This document shows positions 34,795 through 43,682 of a DNA stretch of 64,000 bases, piece by piece. The notes beneath the pieces were generated by a model. It was given only the letters and a program-made list of their open reading frames with translations. It was not told where the DNA came from and searched no databases. Position 1 is the stretch's first letter, and each line of letters starts with the position of its first letter. Both the position numbers and the translations under genes were made by a program. Source of the DNA: Paraflavitalea devenefica. Lineage in GTDB: Bacteria > Bacteroidota > Bacteroidia > Chitinophagales > Chitinophagaceae. The stretch is from positions 62,001-126,000 of the forward strand of contig NZ_JAARML010000002.1 of assembly GCF_011759375.1 (NCBI RefSeq), written 5' to 3'.

Positions 34795-37700
34795 ATGACA
34801 ATGAACAGGATCATTGCCTTCTGGGCTATTACTATTCTATTGCCTGTATCCCTTGCCGCACAAACGCGTATCGTGCAGGGAACAGTGTTGGATAAATCCA
34901 ATAACCTCCCGCTGGCCGGTGTTAGTATACAGGCCAGTGGTACTGCTGTAAGTGCTGTTTCCGATGTGCAGGGAGCTTTTTCTATAGCTGTATCCGGCAA
35001 CACAGTGCTTACCTTTTCTTACATAGGATACACTACCCGGCAGCTACCGGTTGACAGCCTGCAGAACAACGGGCAGGTATTTCTTACACCTGCCGATCAG
35101 TCACTCGATGCGGTGGTGGTCACCGCCCTTGGCGTTTCCAAACAAAAGAAATCCCTGGGTTATGCTACCCAGGAGTTAAAGACAAAAGATATATCAGAAG
35201 CCAAGGAGGCCAACATTATTAATGCACTGGCAGGTAAAGTGGCCGGCGTGCGCATTACCAACACCCAGGGCGATATGGGTTCTTCACGCATCGTAATCAG
35301 GGGTGAAACTTCTATTGCCAGTAACAACCAGCCCTTATTTATTGTAGATGGTGTGCCCGTAGATAACTCCCAATTGGGCGCAGGAGGTTCCAGGGATTAC
35401 CGAAATGCCATTGCCGACCTCAATGCAGAAGATATAGAAACCATTAGTGTATTAAAAGGGCCGAATGCTGCCGCTTTGTATGGCTCCCGTGCAGCACATG
35501 GCGTTATCCTCATTAAAACCAAAACAGGTAAAAGCCGTAATGGTATAGGCGTTACCGTCAACTCTAATACTACCTTTTCCAGCCTGCTTGTACTGCCCGA
35601 TTACCAGAACGTGTTTGGCCAGGGCGCAGAAGGAAAATTCAGCTATGTAGATGGCAAAGGCGGTGGCATCAATGATGGGGTAGATGAAAGCTGGGGCCCT
35701 AAAATGGATGGCCGCCTCATTCCACAGTTTTACTCTAAAAGAGTGCCCGTTCCGTTTGTGCCGCATCCTGATAATGTAAGGGACTATTTCAAAACAGGCG
35801 TACTGCTCAGCAATAGCATTGCCCTCGATGGCGCCGGCGATAAATACAACTACCGCATATCTTTTAACAATGAAAAGCAATGGGGCATAGTGCCTAATAG
35901 TGAAGCGGGTAAGAACAACCTTTCCTTCAATGGTTCCTTCGAGGTTACACCCAAACTAAAAGTGGGCGTAGGCGCCAACTACATTGTGACCGATGCTCCC
36001 AACTTACCGGGCGCCGGTGGCCGCCGCGCTACCAGCACCATGTTGCAGTTTACCTGGTTTGGCCGCCAGGTGGATATTAACCAGTTACGCGATTATAAAG
36101 ATGCAGCGGGTAATACCTTCAACTGGAACAACAGCTACTACAGCAACCCTTTCTGGGTAGCGTATGAAAATACAGTGAGCCAGCGCCGCAATAGATTCAT
36201 TGGTAATATCAACCTGACTTATGATATCATTGATGGGCTTTCCTTTAATTTCAGAACAGGCAGTGACTACTATAACGACAAACGCAAACTGAAAATAGGC
36301 TATGGTACCAATGGTACTCCGTTTGGCTCTTACCAGGAAACCAACTACATCGTTAGCGAGAACAATACAGAAGCTATCCTGCGTTACAACAAAAACATCA
36401 ATGAGGATTTCAGCCTCGATGTATTGGCTGGTGGCAACCTGCGTACCAGGATCTATGAAGAAAATGACCAGCAGGCGCCCAGGCTGGCAGTGGCCAACGT
36501 ATACACACTGGCCAACTCCCGTGATCCGCTCATTTCTTCCAACTACTATTCCAAATTGAGGACCTGGAGCGGCTTTGCTTCTGCACAGGTAGGCTATAAG
36601 AACTTTGCTTTCCTTAACCTTACTGCCCGCAATGACTTGTCTTCTACGTTGCCACAACAAAACCTTTCTTACTTCTATCCTTCGGTAAATGCCAGTGTGG
36701 TGCTTACCGATGCACTGGATATCAAAAGCAATATCCTCAGCTTCCTTAAAATACGGGGTGGATGGTCGAAAGTGGGTGCGGATGCGGAACCTTACCAGTT
36801 GATCAATACCTATAACTTCAATGCTCCCTTTAATGGCAATCCACAGCTCACTACTTCCGGTATTGACCTCAATCCCGATCTTAAATCTGAAAGCACCAAT
36901 TCTACAGAGGTGGGGGTGGAAGCTGCCCTGCTCAACAACCGCGTACGGCTGGATGTGAGCCTCTACAATACCAATAGCCTTGACCAGATATTGAAAGTAG
37001 ATGTAAGTCCCACTACAGGCTATACCCAAAAACTGCTCAATGCCGGTAAGCTCAATAACAAGGGTATTGAAGTACAACTGGGGCTCACACCGGTTAAGTT
37101 GAAAGACTTCCGCTGGGACATTGATCTGAACTATGCTGCCAACAAAAGCAAATTGCTGATACTGGATAACGAAGGCCGTTTACAGAACTATGTGCTGGGT
37201 TCATACAGGAACATACAGGCGATCGCTTCTGTGGGCAAGGCTTACGGTACCTTGTTCGGCAATGCTTACAAGCGCGATGAATCCGGCAATATCGTGGTAA
37301 ACGGCAGCGGTATTCCTGTAGCCGATCCTTCCAAAAAAGTACTGGGTAAATTTACGCCCGACTGGATAGGCGGTATCAACAACAGTTTCTCTTACAAAAA
37401 CTTCAACCTTTCTTTCCTCATAGATGCCAGCATCGGCGGCTCTTTATTTGCAGGTACCAACTCTACCGGTAGTTACACCGGTGTACTGGCCATGACATTG
37501 CCGGGCCGCGATGCAGAACATGGAGGTTTATATTATTATTATCCGGGTAACAACAAGGCCAATGGAACAGTAGCCCTGCCCAAAGGTGGTGCGCCACCCA
37601 CCGGTGAAACAGTGTATGATGATGGTATCATCTTCGATGGTGTTACGGCTGGTGGTACTGCCAATACTACCATCATTCCTGCTTCACAGTATTACAAAGC

Positions 37701-37977
37701 AGCGCGTAACATTGAAGAAGAGTTTGTGTATAGCGCTTCTTATGTAAAGTTCAGGGAGTTGAAACTGGGTTATACATTGCCACTGAAGCTCATCAAAAAG
37801 ATCGGTCTTACAGGGGCTACCATAAGCCTCGTAGGGCGCAATCTCTGGATCATTCACAAGGATGTACCCAACATCGATCCCGAAACAGCTTTTACCAGTG
37901 GCAATGCGCAGGGCCTGGAAGACCTCACCCTACCCACTACCCGTAGCTATGGGTTCAACATCAATGTTAAATTTTAA
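34795..37977 (+). CDS. SusC/RagA TonB-linked outer-membrane porin
   Basis: A 1060-aa TonB-dependent transporter. After the signal peptide (ends SLAAQ) comes a carboxypeptidase-regulatory-like domain (about 25-105, GTVLDKSNNLPLAGVSIQAS), the plug (AVVVTALGVSKQKKSLGYAT; NALAGKVAGVRITNTQ; SSRIVIRGETSIASNNQPL) and the beta-barrel, which ends in TRSYGFNINVKF with a terminal Phe. There is no STN domain, so it is not controlled through FecR. Instead it is preceded by a palindrome-bearing promoter and a polycysteine leader ORF, which hints at control by sulfur or cysteine status. Its partner SusD follows after a strong hairpin. Confidence 0.95.
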   Translation: MTMNRIIAFWAITILLPVSLAAQTRIVQGTVLDKSNNLPLAGVSIQASGTAVSAVSDVQGAFSIAVSGNTVLTFSYIGYTTRQLPVDSLQNNGQVFLTPADQSLDAVVVTALGVSKQKKSLGYATQELKTKDISEAKEANIINALAGKVAGVRITNTQGDMGSSRIVIRGETSIASNNQPLFIVDGVPVDNSQLGAGGSRDYRNAIADLNAEDIETISVLKGPNAAALYGSRAAHGVILIKTKTGKSRNGIGVTVNSNTTFSSLLVLPDYQNVFGQGAEGKFSYVDGKGGGINDGVDESWGPKMDGRLIPQFYSKRVPVPFVPHPDNVRDYFKTGVLLSNSIALDGAGDKYNYRISFNNEKQWGIVPNSEAGKNNLSFNGSFEVTPKLKVGVGANYIVTDAPNLPGAGGRRATSTMLQFTWFGRQVDINQLRDYKDAAGNTFNWNNSYYSNPFWVAYENTVSQRRNRFIGNINLTYDIIDGLSFNFRTGSDYYNDKRKLKIGYGTNGTPFGSYQETNYIVSENNTEAILRYNKNINEDFSLDVLAGGNLRTRIYEENDQQAPRLAVANVYTLANSRDPLISSNYYSKLRTWSGFASAQVGYKNFAFLNLTARNDLSSTLPQQNLSYFYPSVNASVVLTDALDIKSNILSFLKIRGGWSKVGADAEPYQLINTYNFNAPFNGNPQLTTSGIDLNPDLKSESTNSTEVGVEAALLNNRVRLDVSLYNTNSLDQILKVDVSPTTGYTQKLLNAGKLNNKGIEVQLGLTPVKLKDFRWDIDLNYAANKSKLLILDNEGRLQNYVLGSYRNIQAIASVGKAYGTLFGNAYKRDESGNIVVNGSGIPVADPSKKVLGKFTPDWIGGINNSFSYKNFNLSFLIDASIGGSLFAGTNSTGSYTGVLAMTLPGRDAEHGGLYYYYPGNNKANGTVALPKGGAPPTGETVYDDGIIFDGVTAGGTANTTIIPASQYYKAARNIEEEFVYSASYVKFRELKLGYTLPLKLIKKIGLTGATISLVGRNLWIIHKDVPNIDPETAFTSGNAQGLEDLTLPTTRSYGFNINVKF

Positions 37978-37978
37978 A

Positions 37979-38021
37979 CGGTTCGGGTGGGTCACCTTCC
38001 AAAGGTGGCTCACCCGAACCG
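37979..38021. repeat. 43-base palindrome between SusC and SusD
   Basis: Outer arms CGGTTCGGGTG / CACCCGAACCG are perfect, and the inner part (GGTCACCTT / AAGGTGGCT) also pairs. It starts two bases after the SusC stop and ends 29 bases before SusD. No T-run follows. Its 29-base core (37986-38014) recurs with 26 identities at 62884-62912. Confidence 0.9.
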
Positions 38022-38050
38022 GGTAAACAATCAATTCAAAAAGTACGATC

Positions 38051-39490
38051 ATGACTAAGCATATATATGGATTGTTAATAGCCGGCCTTTCCCTTACAGC
38101 TATTTCCTGCAAAAAAGACCTGGCGGAGATCAACAAAAACCCCAATGCTGCCGAAAATCCACAGCCGGATTACCTGCTCACCGCTACGCAGAAAATAACA
38201 TCCGACCTGTATTGGGGCGCTGATAACAACTTTAATTCCACCCTGCTCATCATCCAGCATTGGGCCAAGATCCAGTATACCGAGCCCGACAGGTATATCT
38301 TTTCCAACAGCAGCTTTACGGCACTGTGGAATACAGGGTATGCACAAAGCATAACCAACCTCAATACCATCCTAAAGATGCCGGCTGAAAAGGCCAACGA
38401 CAATTACAAAGGCGTGGCTACCATCCTGCGCTCCTGGATATTTCAGTTGCTTACCGATGCCTATGGCAATATTCCTTACACACAGGCAGGTGACATACGC
38501 CAGTACCTTACGCCTGAATACAATACGCAGAAGGACGTATACTTTGGATTGCTGGATGAACTGAAAACAGCCGGCGCTACACTATCCACCTCCGGCTCTG
38601 CCATCGCAGGCGATATCATTTATGGCGGAAAAATTGACCGCTGGAAGAAACTGGCCAATGCCCTGCGCTTACGCATTGCCTTGCGTATAGCCGACCGGGA
38701 ACCGGAAAAAGCCAAACAGGTAATTAATGAAGTGTTAAACAGTGCCGATGGATTGATCAGCAGTACGGAAGAAGCTGCCCGCTTTGTGTATACCACTGCT
38801 CCACAGCAAAATCCTGTGGGCGCCTGGTTCGATACGAGGGATGATTTCCGTGTTGGCAAAACACTGGTAGACAAGCTCTATGCGCTCAATGATCCACGGC
38901 TGCCCATCTATGCCAACAAACCAACGGATCCATCTGTTACTAATTACGTGGGTGTACCCAGCGGGCTTAGCAACAGCGCTGCCAATAACCTTGGTTTTGC
39001 CAAAACATCAAAGCCCGGTTCATACTTCTCGGCGCCTGCTTCACCATCGGTGATCATCAGTTATGCAGAAGTATTGTTTGACAGGGCAGAGGCAGCCGCA
39101 AGGGAATTTACGGCAGAGAATGCGGAGGAGCTGTATAATCAGGCCATCAAAGCCTCCTTTAACCAGTTTGGTATTACAGATCTTACGGTGATCAGCAATT
39201 ATACTGGGCAAACTGCCGTCAAATACGATGCTGCCAACTATAAAAAGTCCCTTGGTGAGCAAAAATGGATCGCGTTATTTGGTCAGGGGCTGGAAGCGTT
39301 TGCCGAATGGAGAAGATTGGATTATCCCCAGCTTGCCCCTGGTGTGGAAGGTGTGCTGGACGGTAAAATACCCGTACGCTTCATCTATCCCGGTTCCGAA
39401 CAGGCCCTGAACAAAGAGAACTATTCTAAGGCGATAACCAACCAGGGTACCGACAACTTATTAACCAAATTATGGTTCGACCGGTATTAA
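38051..39490 (+). CDS. SusD/RagB family lipoprotein
   Basis: A 479-aa partner of the preceding SusC. Lipoprotein signal MTKHIYGLLIAGLSL followed by TAISCKKDLAEINKNPN, the SusD-like_2 opening. Family segments: GVATILRSWIFQLLTDAYGN, YGGKIDRWKKLANALRLRIA and SYAEVLFDRAEAAARE. It is on the short side for the family. Substrate unknown; given the Cys-rich leader and the TlpA-type protein downstream, a sulfur-containing or peptide nutrient is one possibility (inference). Confidence 0.94.
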   Translation: MTKHIYGLLIAGLSLTAISCKKDLAEINKNPNAAENPQPDYLLTATQKITSDLYWGADNNFNSTLLIIQHWAKIQYTEPDRYIFSNSSFTALWNTGYAQSITNLNTILKMPAEKANDNYKGVATILRSWIFQLLTDAYGNIPYTQAGDIRQYLTPEYNTQKDVYFGLLDELKTAGATLSTSGSAIAGDIIYGGKIDRWKKLANALRLRIALRIADREPEKAKQVINEVLNSADGLISSTEEAARFVYTTAPQQNPVGAWFDTRDDFRVGKTLVDKLYALNDPRLPIYANKPTDPSVTNYVGVPSGLSNSAANNLGFAKTSKPGSYFSAPASPSVIISYAEVLFDRAEAAAREFTAENAEELYNQAIKASFNQFGITDLTVISNYTGQTAVKYDAANYKKSLGEQKWIALFGQGLEAFAEWRRLDYPQLAPGVEGVLDGKIPVRFIYPGSEQALNKENYSKAITNQGTDNLLTKLWFDRY

Positions 39491-39508
39491 AATACAGTAA
39501 ACAGCGCT

Positions 39509-39588
39509 CTGCGAGGCTTGCTTGTCCGTCGAAGCTTTAGCGAAGACGGGTAGCCTCGCAGCCCTATTCCGGGGCTTTTAGCCCCCGG
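39509..39588. repeat. Two consecutive hairpins after SusD
   Basis: Hairpin 1: CTGCGAGGCT (39509-39518) pairs perfectly with AGCCTCGCAG (39552-39561), with CCGTC/GACGG inside. Hairpin 2: CCGGGG and CCCCGG at 39569-39588. They separate SusD from the TlpA-type gene and may mark a transcript end or processing point. Confidence 0.75.
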
Positions 39589-39620
39589 TAACAATTACCT
39601 AAAATGCATAAATTCGTTGC

Positions 39621-40874
39621 ATGCGTACAACAAGAAAGAAAACCTGTTTTATCCTTTTACTGATCGCCGCCCTTGGTCTCACAGCCGCCGCCCATTCCCC
39701 AAAAGCGGTGCTCAGGCCCGGTATCTGGAAAGGCGTGATTCAGCGTCCCGACGGGCAACAGATCGTTTTCAATTTTGAAGTAAAACCTGTTAACGGTAAG
39801 ACCGTACTGTATGTACTCAACGCCACGGAGCGATTGCTGGTAGATGATATCCGGCAGGAGGGCGATTCGGTATGGATCACAATGCCGTTCTTTGATGCCC
39901 ACTTTGCGGTGGCTATCAAAACCAATGGCAGCCTGGAAGGCAAGTTCATTAAGATTAGTGGCGACCGCCGGTCGGAGATACCTTTCTATGCATTGCCCAA
40001 TAACAAAGAACGTTATCGGGCTACGGCCAAACCGGCTTACAACGTTACCGGCCGCTGGGCAGTTACTTTTGGTGAAGGTAAAAATACCACCCTGGCTGTT
40101 GGTGAGTTCCGGCAGGCCGACAATGGAAAAGTAACAGGCACTTTTCTTACACCTACCGGCGATTACCGCTTCCTCGAAGGCGTCATAGCAAAAGATACCC
40201 TGAAACTATCCGCCTTTGATGGCAGTCATGTATACCTCTTTGTGGCAAAGCTGGATAACGACAGTACCATTACCCAGGCCGTTTTTTATTCCGGGGGTAC
40301 TGGTAAAGAGGACTGGGTGGCGCGTAAAGATCCCAATGCAACATTGCCCGATGGGTTCGATGCTGTTAAACTGAGACCTGGTGAAAGCAAACTGAATTTC
40401 CGCTTTCCATCTACTGAAGGAGAGGTGATTGCTATCAATGATGCACGCTTCAACAATAAAGTAGTGATTATTCAGATACTGGGTTCCTGGTGCCCCAACT
40501 GTATGGATGAAACGAAATTCCTGGTTGACTACTACAAAAAGAACAAACAACGGGGTGTAGAAGTAGTGGGACTGGCTTATGAGCGTACCACCGATTTTGA
40601 GCGGTCTAAACAAGCGCTGGCCACCTTCCAAAAGCGGCTGGGGATAAACTATCCGGTCCTCGTTGCTACGGCGGCCGTGTCCGATCCGCAGCGAACGGAA
40701 AAAACCTTGCCGCAGATAGAACCGCTGCAAGGATTTCCTACCACCATCTTTATTGATAAAAAAGGAAATGTGCGGAAGATCCATACGGGTTATGACGGCC
40801 CTGCCACCGGTCAGCACTATGAAGCATTCAAAAAAGAATTTGAAGAGCTGGTCAACTCATTAATAAATGAGTAA
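39621..40874 (+). CDS. TlpA-type thioredoxin-fold protein
   Basis: Secreted 417-aa thiol-disulfide protein. The signal peptide ends about residue 25 (GLTAAAHS). Residues about 30-255 are a beta-rich N-terminal region (GRWAVTFGEGKNTTLAVGEF, GKVTGTFLTPTGDYRFLEG), and about 265-412 form a TlpA/AhpC-like domain with the redox motif GSWCPNC (Cys291, Cys294) and the cis-Pro segment GFPTTIFIDKKGNV. It probably acts as a periplasmic disulfide reductase. It lies 130 bases after SusD of the leader-controlled locus; a redox protein there fits a link to cysteine or sulfur, but two hairpins lie between, so cotranscription is uncertain. Confidence 0.9.
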   Translation: MRTTRKKTCFILLLIAALGLTAAAHSPKAVLRPGIWKGVIQRPDGQQIVFNFEVKPVNGKTVLYVLNATERLLVDDIRQEGDSVWITMPFFDAHFAVAIKTNGSLEGKFIKISGDRRSEIPFYALPNNKERYRATAKPAYNVTGRWAVTFGEGKNTTLAVGEFRQADNGKVTGTFLTPTGDYRFLEGVIAKDTLKLSAFDGSHVYLFVAKLDNDSTITQAVFYSGGTGKEDWVARKDPNATLPDGFDAVKLRPGESKLNFRFPSTEGEVIAINDARFNNKVVIIQILGSWCPNCMDETKFLVDYYKKNKQRGVEVVGLAYERTTDFERSKQALATFQKRLGINYPVLVATAAVSDPQRTEKTLPQIEPLQGFPTTIFIDKKGNVRKIHTGYDGPATGQHYEAFKKEFEELVNSLINE

Positions 40875-40884
40875 CAAGGTCAGT

Positions 40885-40950
40885 GTCCCGTAGGGACTAC
40901 CACTTTGTAGCAAAATATGTCGTATAAACCCATTGGCCCCATAGGGGCCA
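40885..40950. repeat. Two short palindromes
   Basis: GTCCC-GTA-GGGAC (40885-40897) and TGGCCCC-ATA-GGGGCCA (40934-40950) just after the TlpA-type gene. They look like dispersed intergenic palindromes; no function is evident. Confidence 0.6.
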
Positions 40951-40999
40951 CCCTTCGGTGCTGGCATACTTGTTTACACACATCAATTTGCAGGATATT

Positions 41000-41030
41000 A
41001 AAACAAGGCTTTTCTTTGCCTTGTTTTTTT
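41000..41030 (+). terminator. Intrinsic terminator
   Basis: AAACAAGGC (41001-41009) pairs with GCCTTGTTT (41018-41026), loop TTTTCTTT, then a T-run to 41030. It ends the transcript from the TlpA-type gene and lies 28 bases before the aldo-keto reductase start, so that gene needs its own promoter. Confidence 0.88.
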
Positions 41031-41057
41031 ATTCCCATAGAGTAACAATACAGCTAT

Positions 41058-42047
41058 ATGAACTACCAGCCTGCTCCCGATAGATACAGCAAAATGCAAT
41101 ACCGCCGTTGTGGCAAAAGCGGCATTCAGTTACCTGCCCTGTCATTGGGCCTGTGGCACAACTTCGGCCACGTGGATGTTTTGGAAAACGCCCGCAACAT
41201 ATTGCGTCTTGCATTTGATAACGGGGTTACCCATTTCGACCTGGCCAACAACTATGGTCCGCCTCCCGGCAGCGCCGAAGAGAACTTTGGTAAAATACTC
41301 AAAGAAGATTTTGCCGGCTATCGTGATGAGCTCATCATTTCCTCCAAAGCTGGTTATACCATGTGGGAAGGCCCTTATGGCGACTGGGGTTCTAAAAAAT
41401 ACCTCGTGGCCAGTCTGGACCAAAGCCTGAAGCGCATGGGGCTGGAGTATGTAGACATCTTCTATCATCACCGTCCTGATCCCAATACGCCCCTCGAAGA
41501 AACCATGAGCGCGTTGGACCTCATCGTACGGCAGGGCAAGGCCTTGTATGCAGGAATATCCAATTATCCCGCCGAAGAAGCGCGCAAGGCTATTAAAATA
41601 CTGCGACAGTTAGGTACACCTTGTTTGATACACCAGCCTAAATATTCCATGTTTGTACGCTGGGTAGAAGAGGGCTTGCTGGATGTGCTGGAAGAAGAAG
41701 GCGTGGGTTGTATTCCCTTTTCGCCATTAGCGCAGGGCCTGCTCACCAACAAATACCTCAAAGGCATTCCTGCGGGTTCCCGCGCCGCCAAAGCCCATGG
41801 CTTCTTAAAAGAGGAAGAAGTAACGCCGGAACGTGTAAAGCAAATACAACAACTCAATGAAATAGCCGTACAACGTGGTCAGTCATTGGCGCAGATGGCG
41901 CTCGCCTGGCTGCTCAAAGATCAGCGCGTTACCTCTGTGCTCATTGGCGCCAGCAGCCCGGAACAACTGGCCGACTCCCTGCAGTGCCTGAGGAGCAAGC
42001 TATTTACCAGCGATGAATTGGAGGCGATTGAGAAAATATTGAAATAG
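41058..42047 (+). CDS. gpr: YghZ-type aldo-keto reductase (L-glyceraldehyde 3-phosphate reductase)
   Basis: A 329-aa cytoplasmic NADPH-dependent reductase. Long stretches are as in E. coli YghZ/Gpr: LPALSLGLWHNFGHV, THFDLANNYGPPPGSAEENF, SLDQSLKRMGLEYVDIFY, FSPLAQGLLTNKYL and SVLIGAS. The catalytic tetrad is visible: Asp and Tyr in FDLANNYG, Lys in SSKAGY, His in FYHHRPD. The E. coli enzyme reduces L-glyceraldehyde 3-phosphate and methylglyoxal, a detoxifying role. The gene is isolated by a terminator upstream and is convergent with lpxD. Confidence 0.93.
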   Translation: MNYQPAPDRYSKMQYRRCGKSGIQLPALSLGLWHNFGHVDVLENARNILRLAFDNGVTHFDLANNYGPPPGSAEENFGKILKEDFAGYRDELIISSKAGYTMWEGPYGDWGSKKYLVASLDQSLKRMGLEYVDIFYHHRPDPNTPLEETMSALDLIVRQGKALYAGISNYPAEEARKAIKILRQLGTPCLIHQPKYSMFVRWVEEGLLDVLEEEGVGCIPFSPLAQGLLTNKYLKGIPAGSRAAKAHGFLKEEEVTPERVKQIQQLNEIAVQRGQSLAQMALAWLLKDQRVTSVLIGASSPEQLADSLQCLRSKLFTSDELEAIEKILK

Positions 42048-42070
42048 GGTTTAGTTTCTGTTGTCGGCTA

Positions 42071-43108
42071 TCACCCCTCTTTTACTTCCGCTGCCTTTAG
42101 CTGTTTTTCCAGGATGGCCACCCGCTGCACCAGGGCATCCAGGTTGCGGAAATGAACAAAGGCCTTCCGGTATTTATTGGCATCGAATGCCGGCGATCCC
42201 ATGTAAGTCTCGCCTGGTTTCGTAATGCTTTTGGATATGCCCGATTGCGCCGTGATGATCGTATTGTCTGCCACCTGCAGGTGTCCTACAATGCCTACCT
42301 GGCCACTGAACATACAGTTTTTGCCGATCTTGGTAGATCCCGCTACTACACCATGAGCCGCGAAATAAGTGTTCTCACCAACCTCCACATTGTGTGCAAT
42401 ATGAATGAGGTTATCGAACTTAACCCCTTTGCGCAGAATAGTGGAGCCCAGGGTAGCGCGGTCAATGGCGCAGTTGGCGCCGATCTCCACATTATCTTCT
42501 ATGATTACATTGCCTGTTTGCGGTACTTTTTTGTGATCGTTTTCCGGATTGAAGCGGAAGCCATCGCTTCCTATCACCGTACCGGAATGGATAATACAGT
42601 CTTTACCAATTACGGTCTCTGAGTAGATCTTAACACCTGCAAACAAAGTGGTATTATCCCCAATCACTACATTGTCACCCACATATACCTGCGGGTATAT
42701 CTTTACATGATTGCCTATTTTGGCATTGTCACCAATGAAAGCGAATTCTCCGGCATAAATATCTTGGCCAATGGTGGCGCTTTCTGCAATGAAAGCCATC
42801 TTTGAAATGCCTTTTTTGTTCAGCTTCACCTGGTTGTACATTTCCAGCAATTGGGTAAAAGCATTGGCAGCACTTTCTACCCTTAGCAGGGTGGCGGAAA
42901 CAGGCGCCGTAAGCACAAAATCTTTATTGATAATCACCAGCGAGGCGTTGGTTTTATAGAGGTAAGGCGTATACAGCGGGTTGGCCAAAAAGGAGATGGA
43001 GCCGGGTTCGCCTTCTTCAATTTTTGATAATTTGCTAATCATAACGCTGCCGTCGCCTTCTATCTGTCCCTGTAAAAGATCGGCTATTTGCTGTGCGGTA
43101 AATTTCAT
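42071..43108 (-). CDS. lpxD: UDP-3-O-acylglucosamine N-acyltransferase
   Basis: A 345-aa enzyme that adds the N-linked hydroxyacyl chain in lipid A synthesis, in the cytoplasm. The N-terminal uridine-binding domain (about 1-100, [20 protein letters not shown]) precedes a left-handed beta-helix of hexapeptide repeats ([20 protein letters not shown]). [15 protein letters not shown] contains the expected catalytic His. The C-terminal helix ends in [12 protein letters not shown]. Length matches the family. Lone lpxD genes outside the lipid A cluster are common in Bacteroidetes, which often carry two copies, so this may be a second copy. Confidence 0.95.
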   Translation of the reverse strand: MKFTAQQIADLLQGQIEGDGSVMISKLSKIEEGEPGSISFLANPLYTPYLYKTNASLVIINKDFVLTAPVSATLLRVESAANAFTQLLEMYNQVKLNKKGISKMAFIAESATIGQDIYAGEFAFIGDNAKIGNHVKIYPQVYVGDNVVIGDNTTLFAGVKIYSETVIGKDCIIHSGTVIGSDGFRFNPENDHKKVPQTGNVIIEDNVEIGANCAIDRATLGSTILRKGVKFDNLIHIAHNVEVGENTYFAAHGVVAGSTKIGKNCMFSGQVGIVGHLQVADNTIITAQSGISKSITKPGETYMGSPAFDANKYRKAFVHFRNLDALVQRVAILEKQLKAAEVKEG

Positions 43109-43304
43109 GTGCGGTGTTTAGTGGTGTTAAGGATGAATAATAAGTCTGCCAGGTACGCTGGCTAAAGATAGTTGAATATTTGGTGCCGCTGCCGGTTTAC
43201 TGCTTTTCGTTTGTTATCATTTTTATCATTTCCCATCATTTTATGCATAAGTCATCACCCGTACTGGCGGTCCTTCCGTACTGTAAGTACATTTGTGTGG
43301 GAAA

Positions 43305-43391
43305 GCAGTATAGTGGAAGCATGGCGGTAGTATGGGGGAAGCATAGCTGAAGCATACCCGAAGCATACCAATAGCATGCTAATAGCGTAAA
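43305..43391. repeat. 11-bp phased degenerate tandem repeat
   Basis: About eight consecutive units of exactly 11 bases: GAAGCATGGCG, GTAGTATGGGG, GAAGCATAGCT, GAAGCATACCC, GAAGCATACCA, ATAGCATGCTA and weaker units at each end. The period is close to one turn of the helix, so all copies face the same side of the DNA. Confidence 0.85.
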
Positions 43392-43647
43392 ATAAAATTA
43401 TCAGCGACTTATGAAAAAGTGGCACGGTAGCTCGCGCCCGGTCAACAAAGTATAAAGCAAATTAATAATTTCGGTCATCTTATTATCCATCCTGGTGTCT
43501 TTTGTATTTCCTGATCTAATATGTCAAAACTGGTGATATTGGCCATGCCGGTAAAATAGCGTACAATGGCCAAATATGCAACTTAATTGCTTACGGTGTT
43601 GATTAGCCGGACAGACGATGCAGGATGGTCAAACCTGTCCCATCTTA

Positions 43648-43655
43648 TACATTTG
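43648..43655 (+). promoter_or_regulatory. Candidate -7 element of the PL26-like gene
   Basis: TACATTTG fits TAnnTTTG, 28 bases before the ATG at 43683. No clear -33 element. Confidence 0.4.
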
Positions 43656-43682
43656 TCCATCACCCAATCTTACCCGCTAACG

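Larger units (their letters stand above)
43109..43682. other. 574-base intergenic region
   Basis: No convincing ORF. It holds an 11-bp tandem repeat (43305-43391), an AT-rich stretch around 43385-43540, and a -7-like TACATTTG at 43648-43655. For lpxD (-) a TATCTTTA lies on the minus strand at about 43163-43170. Confidence 0.5.

Noticed and set aside
36085..37077. 330-codon open frame antisense to SusC
   Set aside because: Shadow of a well-supported SusC gene; no signal, motif or independent promoter.
43305..43391. CRISPR-like array
   Set aside because: The units are 11 bases, contiguous and without spacers, so this is a tandem repeat, not a CRISPR array; no cas genes are present.
43587..43682. 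N-terminal extension of the PL26-like protein
   Set aside because: The in-frame extension would bury the Tat signal 32 residues inside and includes the -7 promoter-like element.
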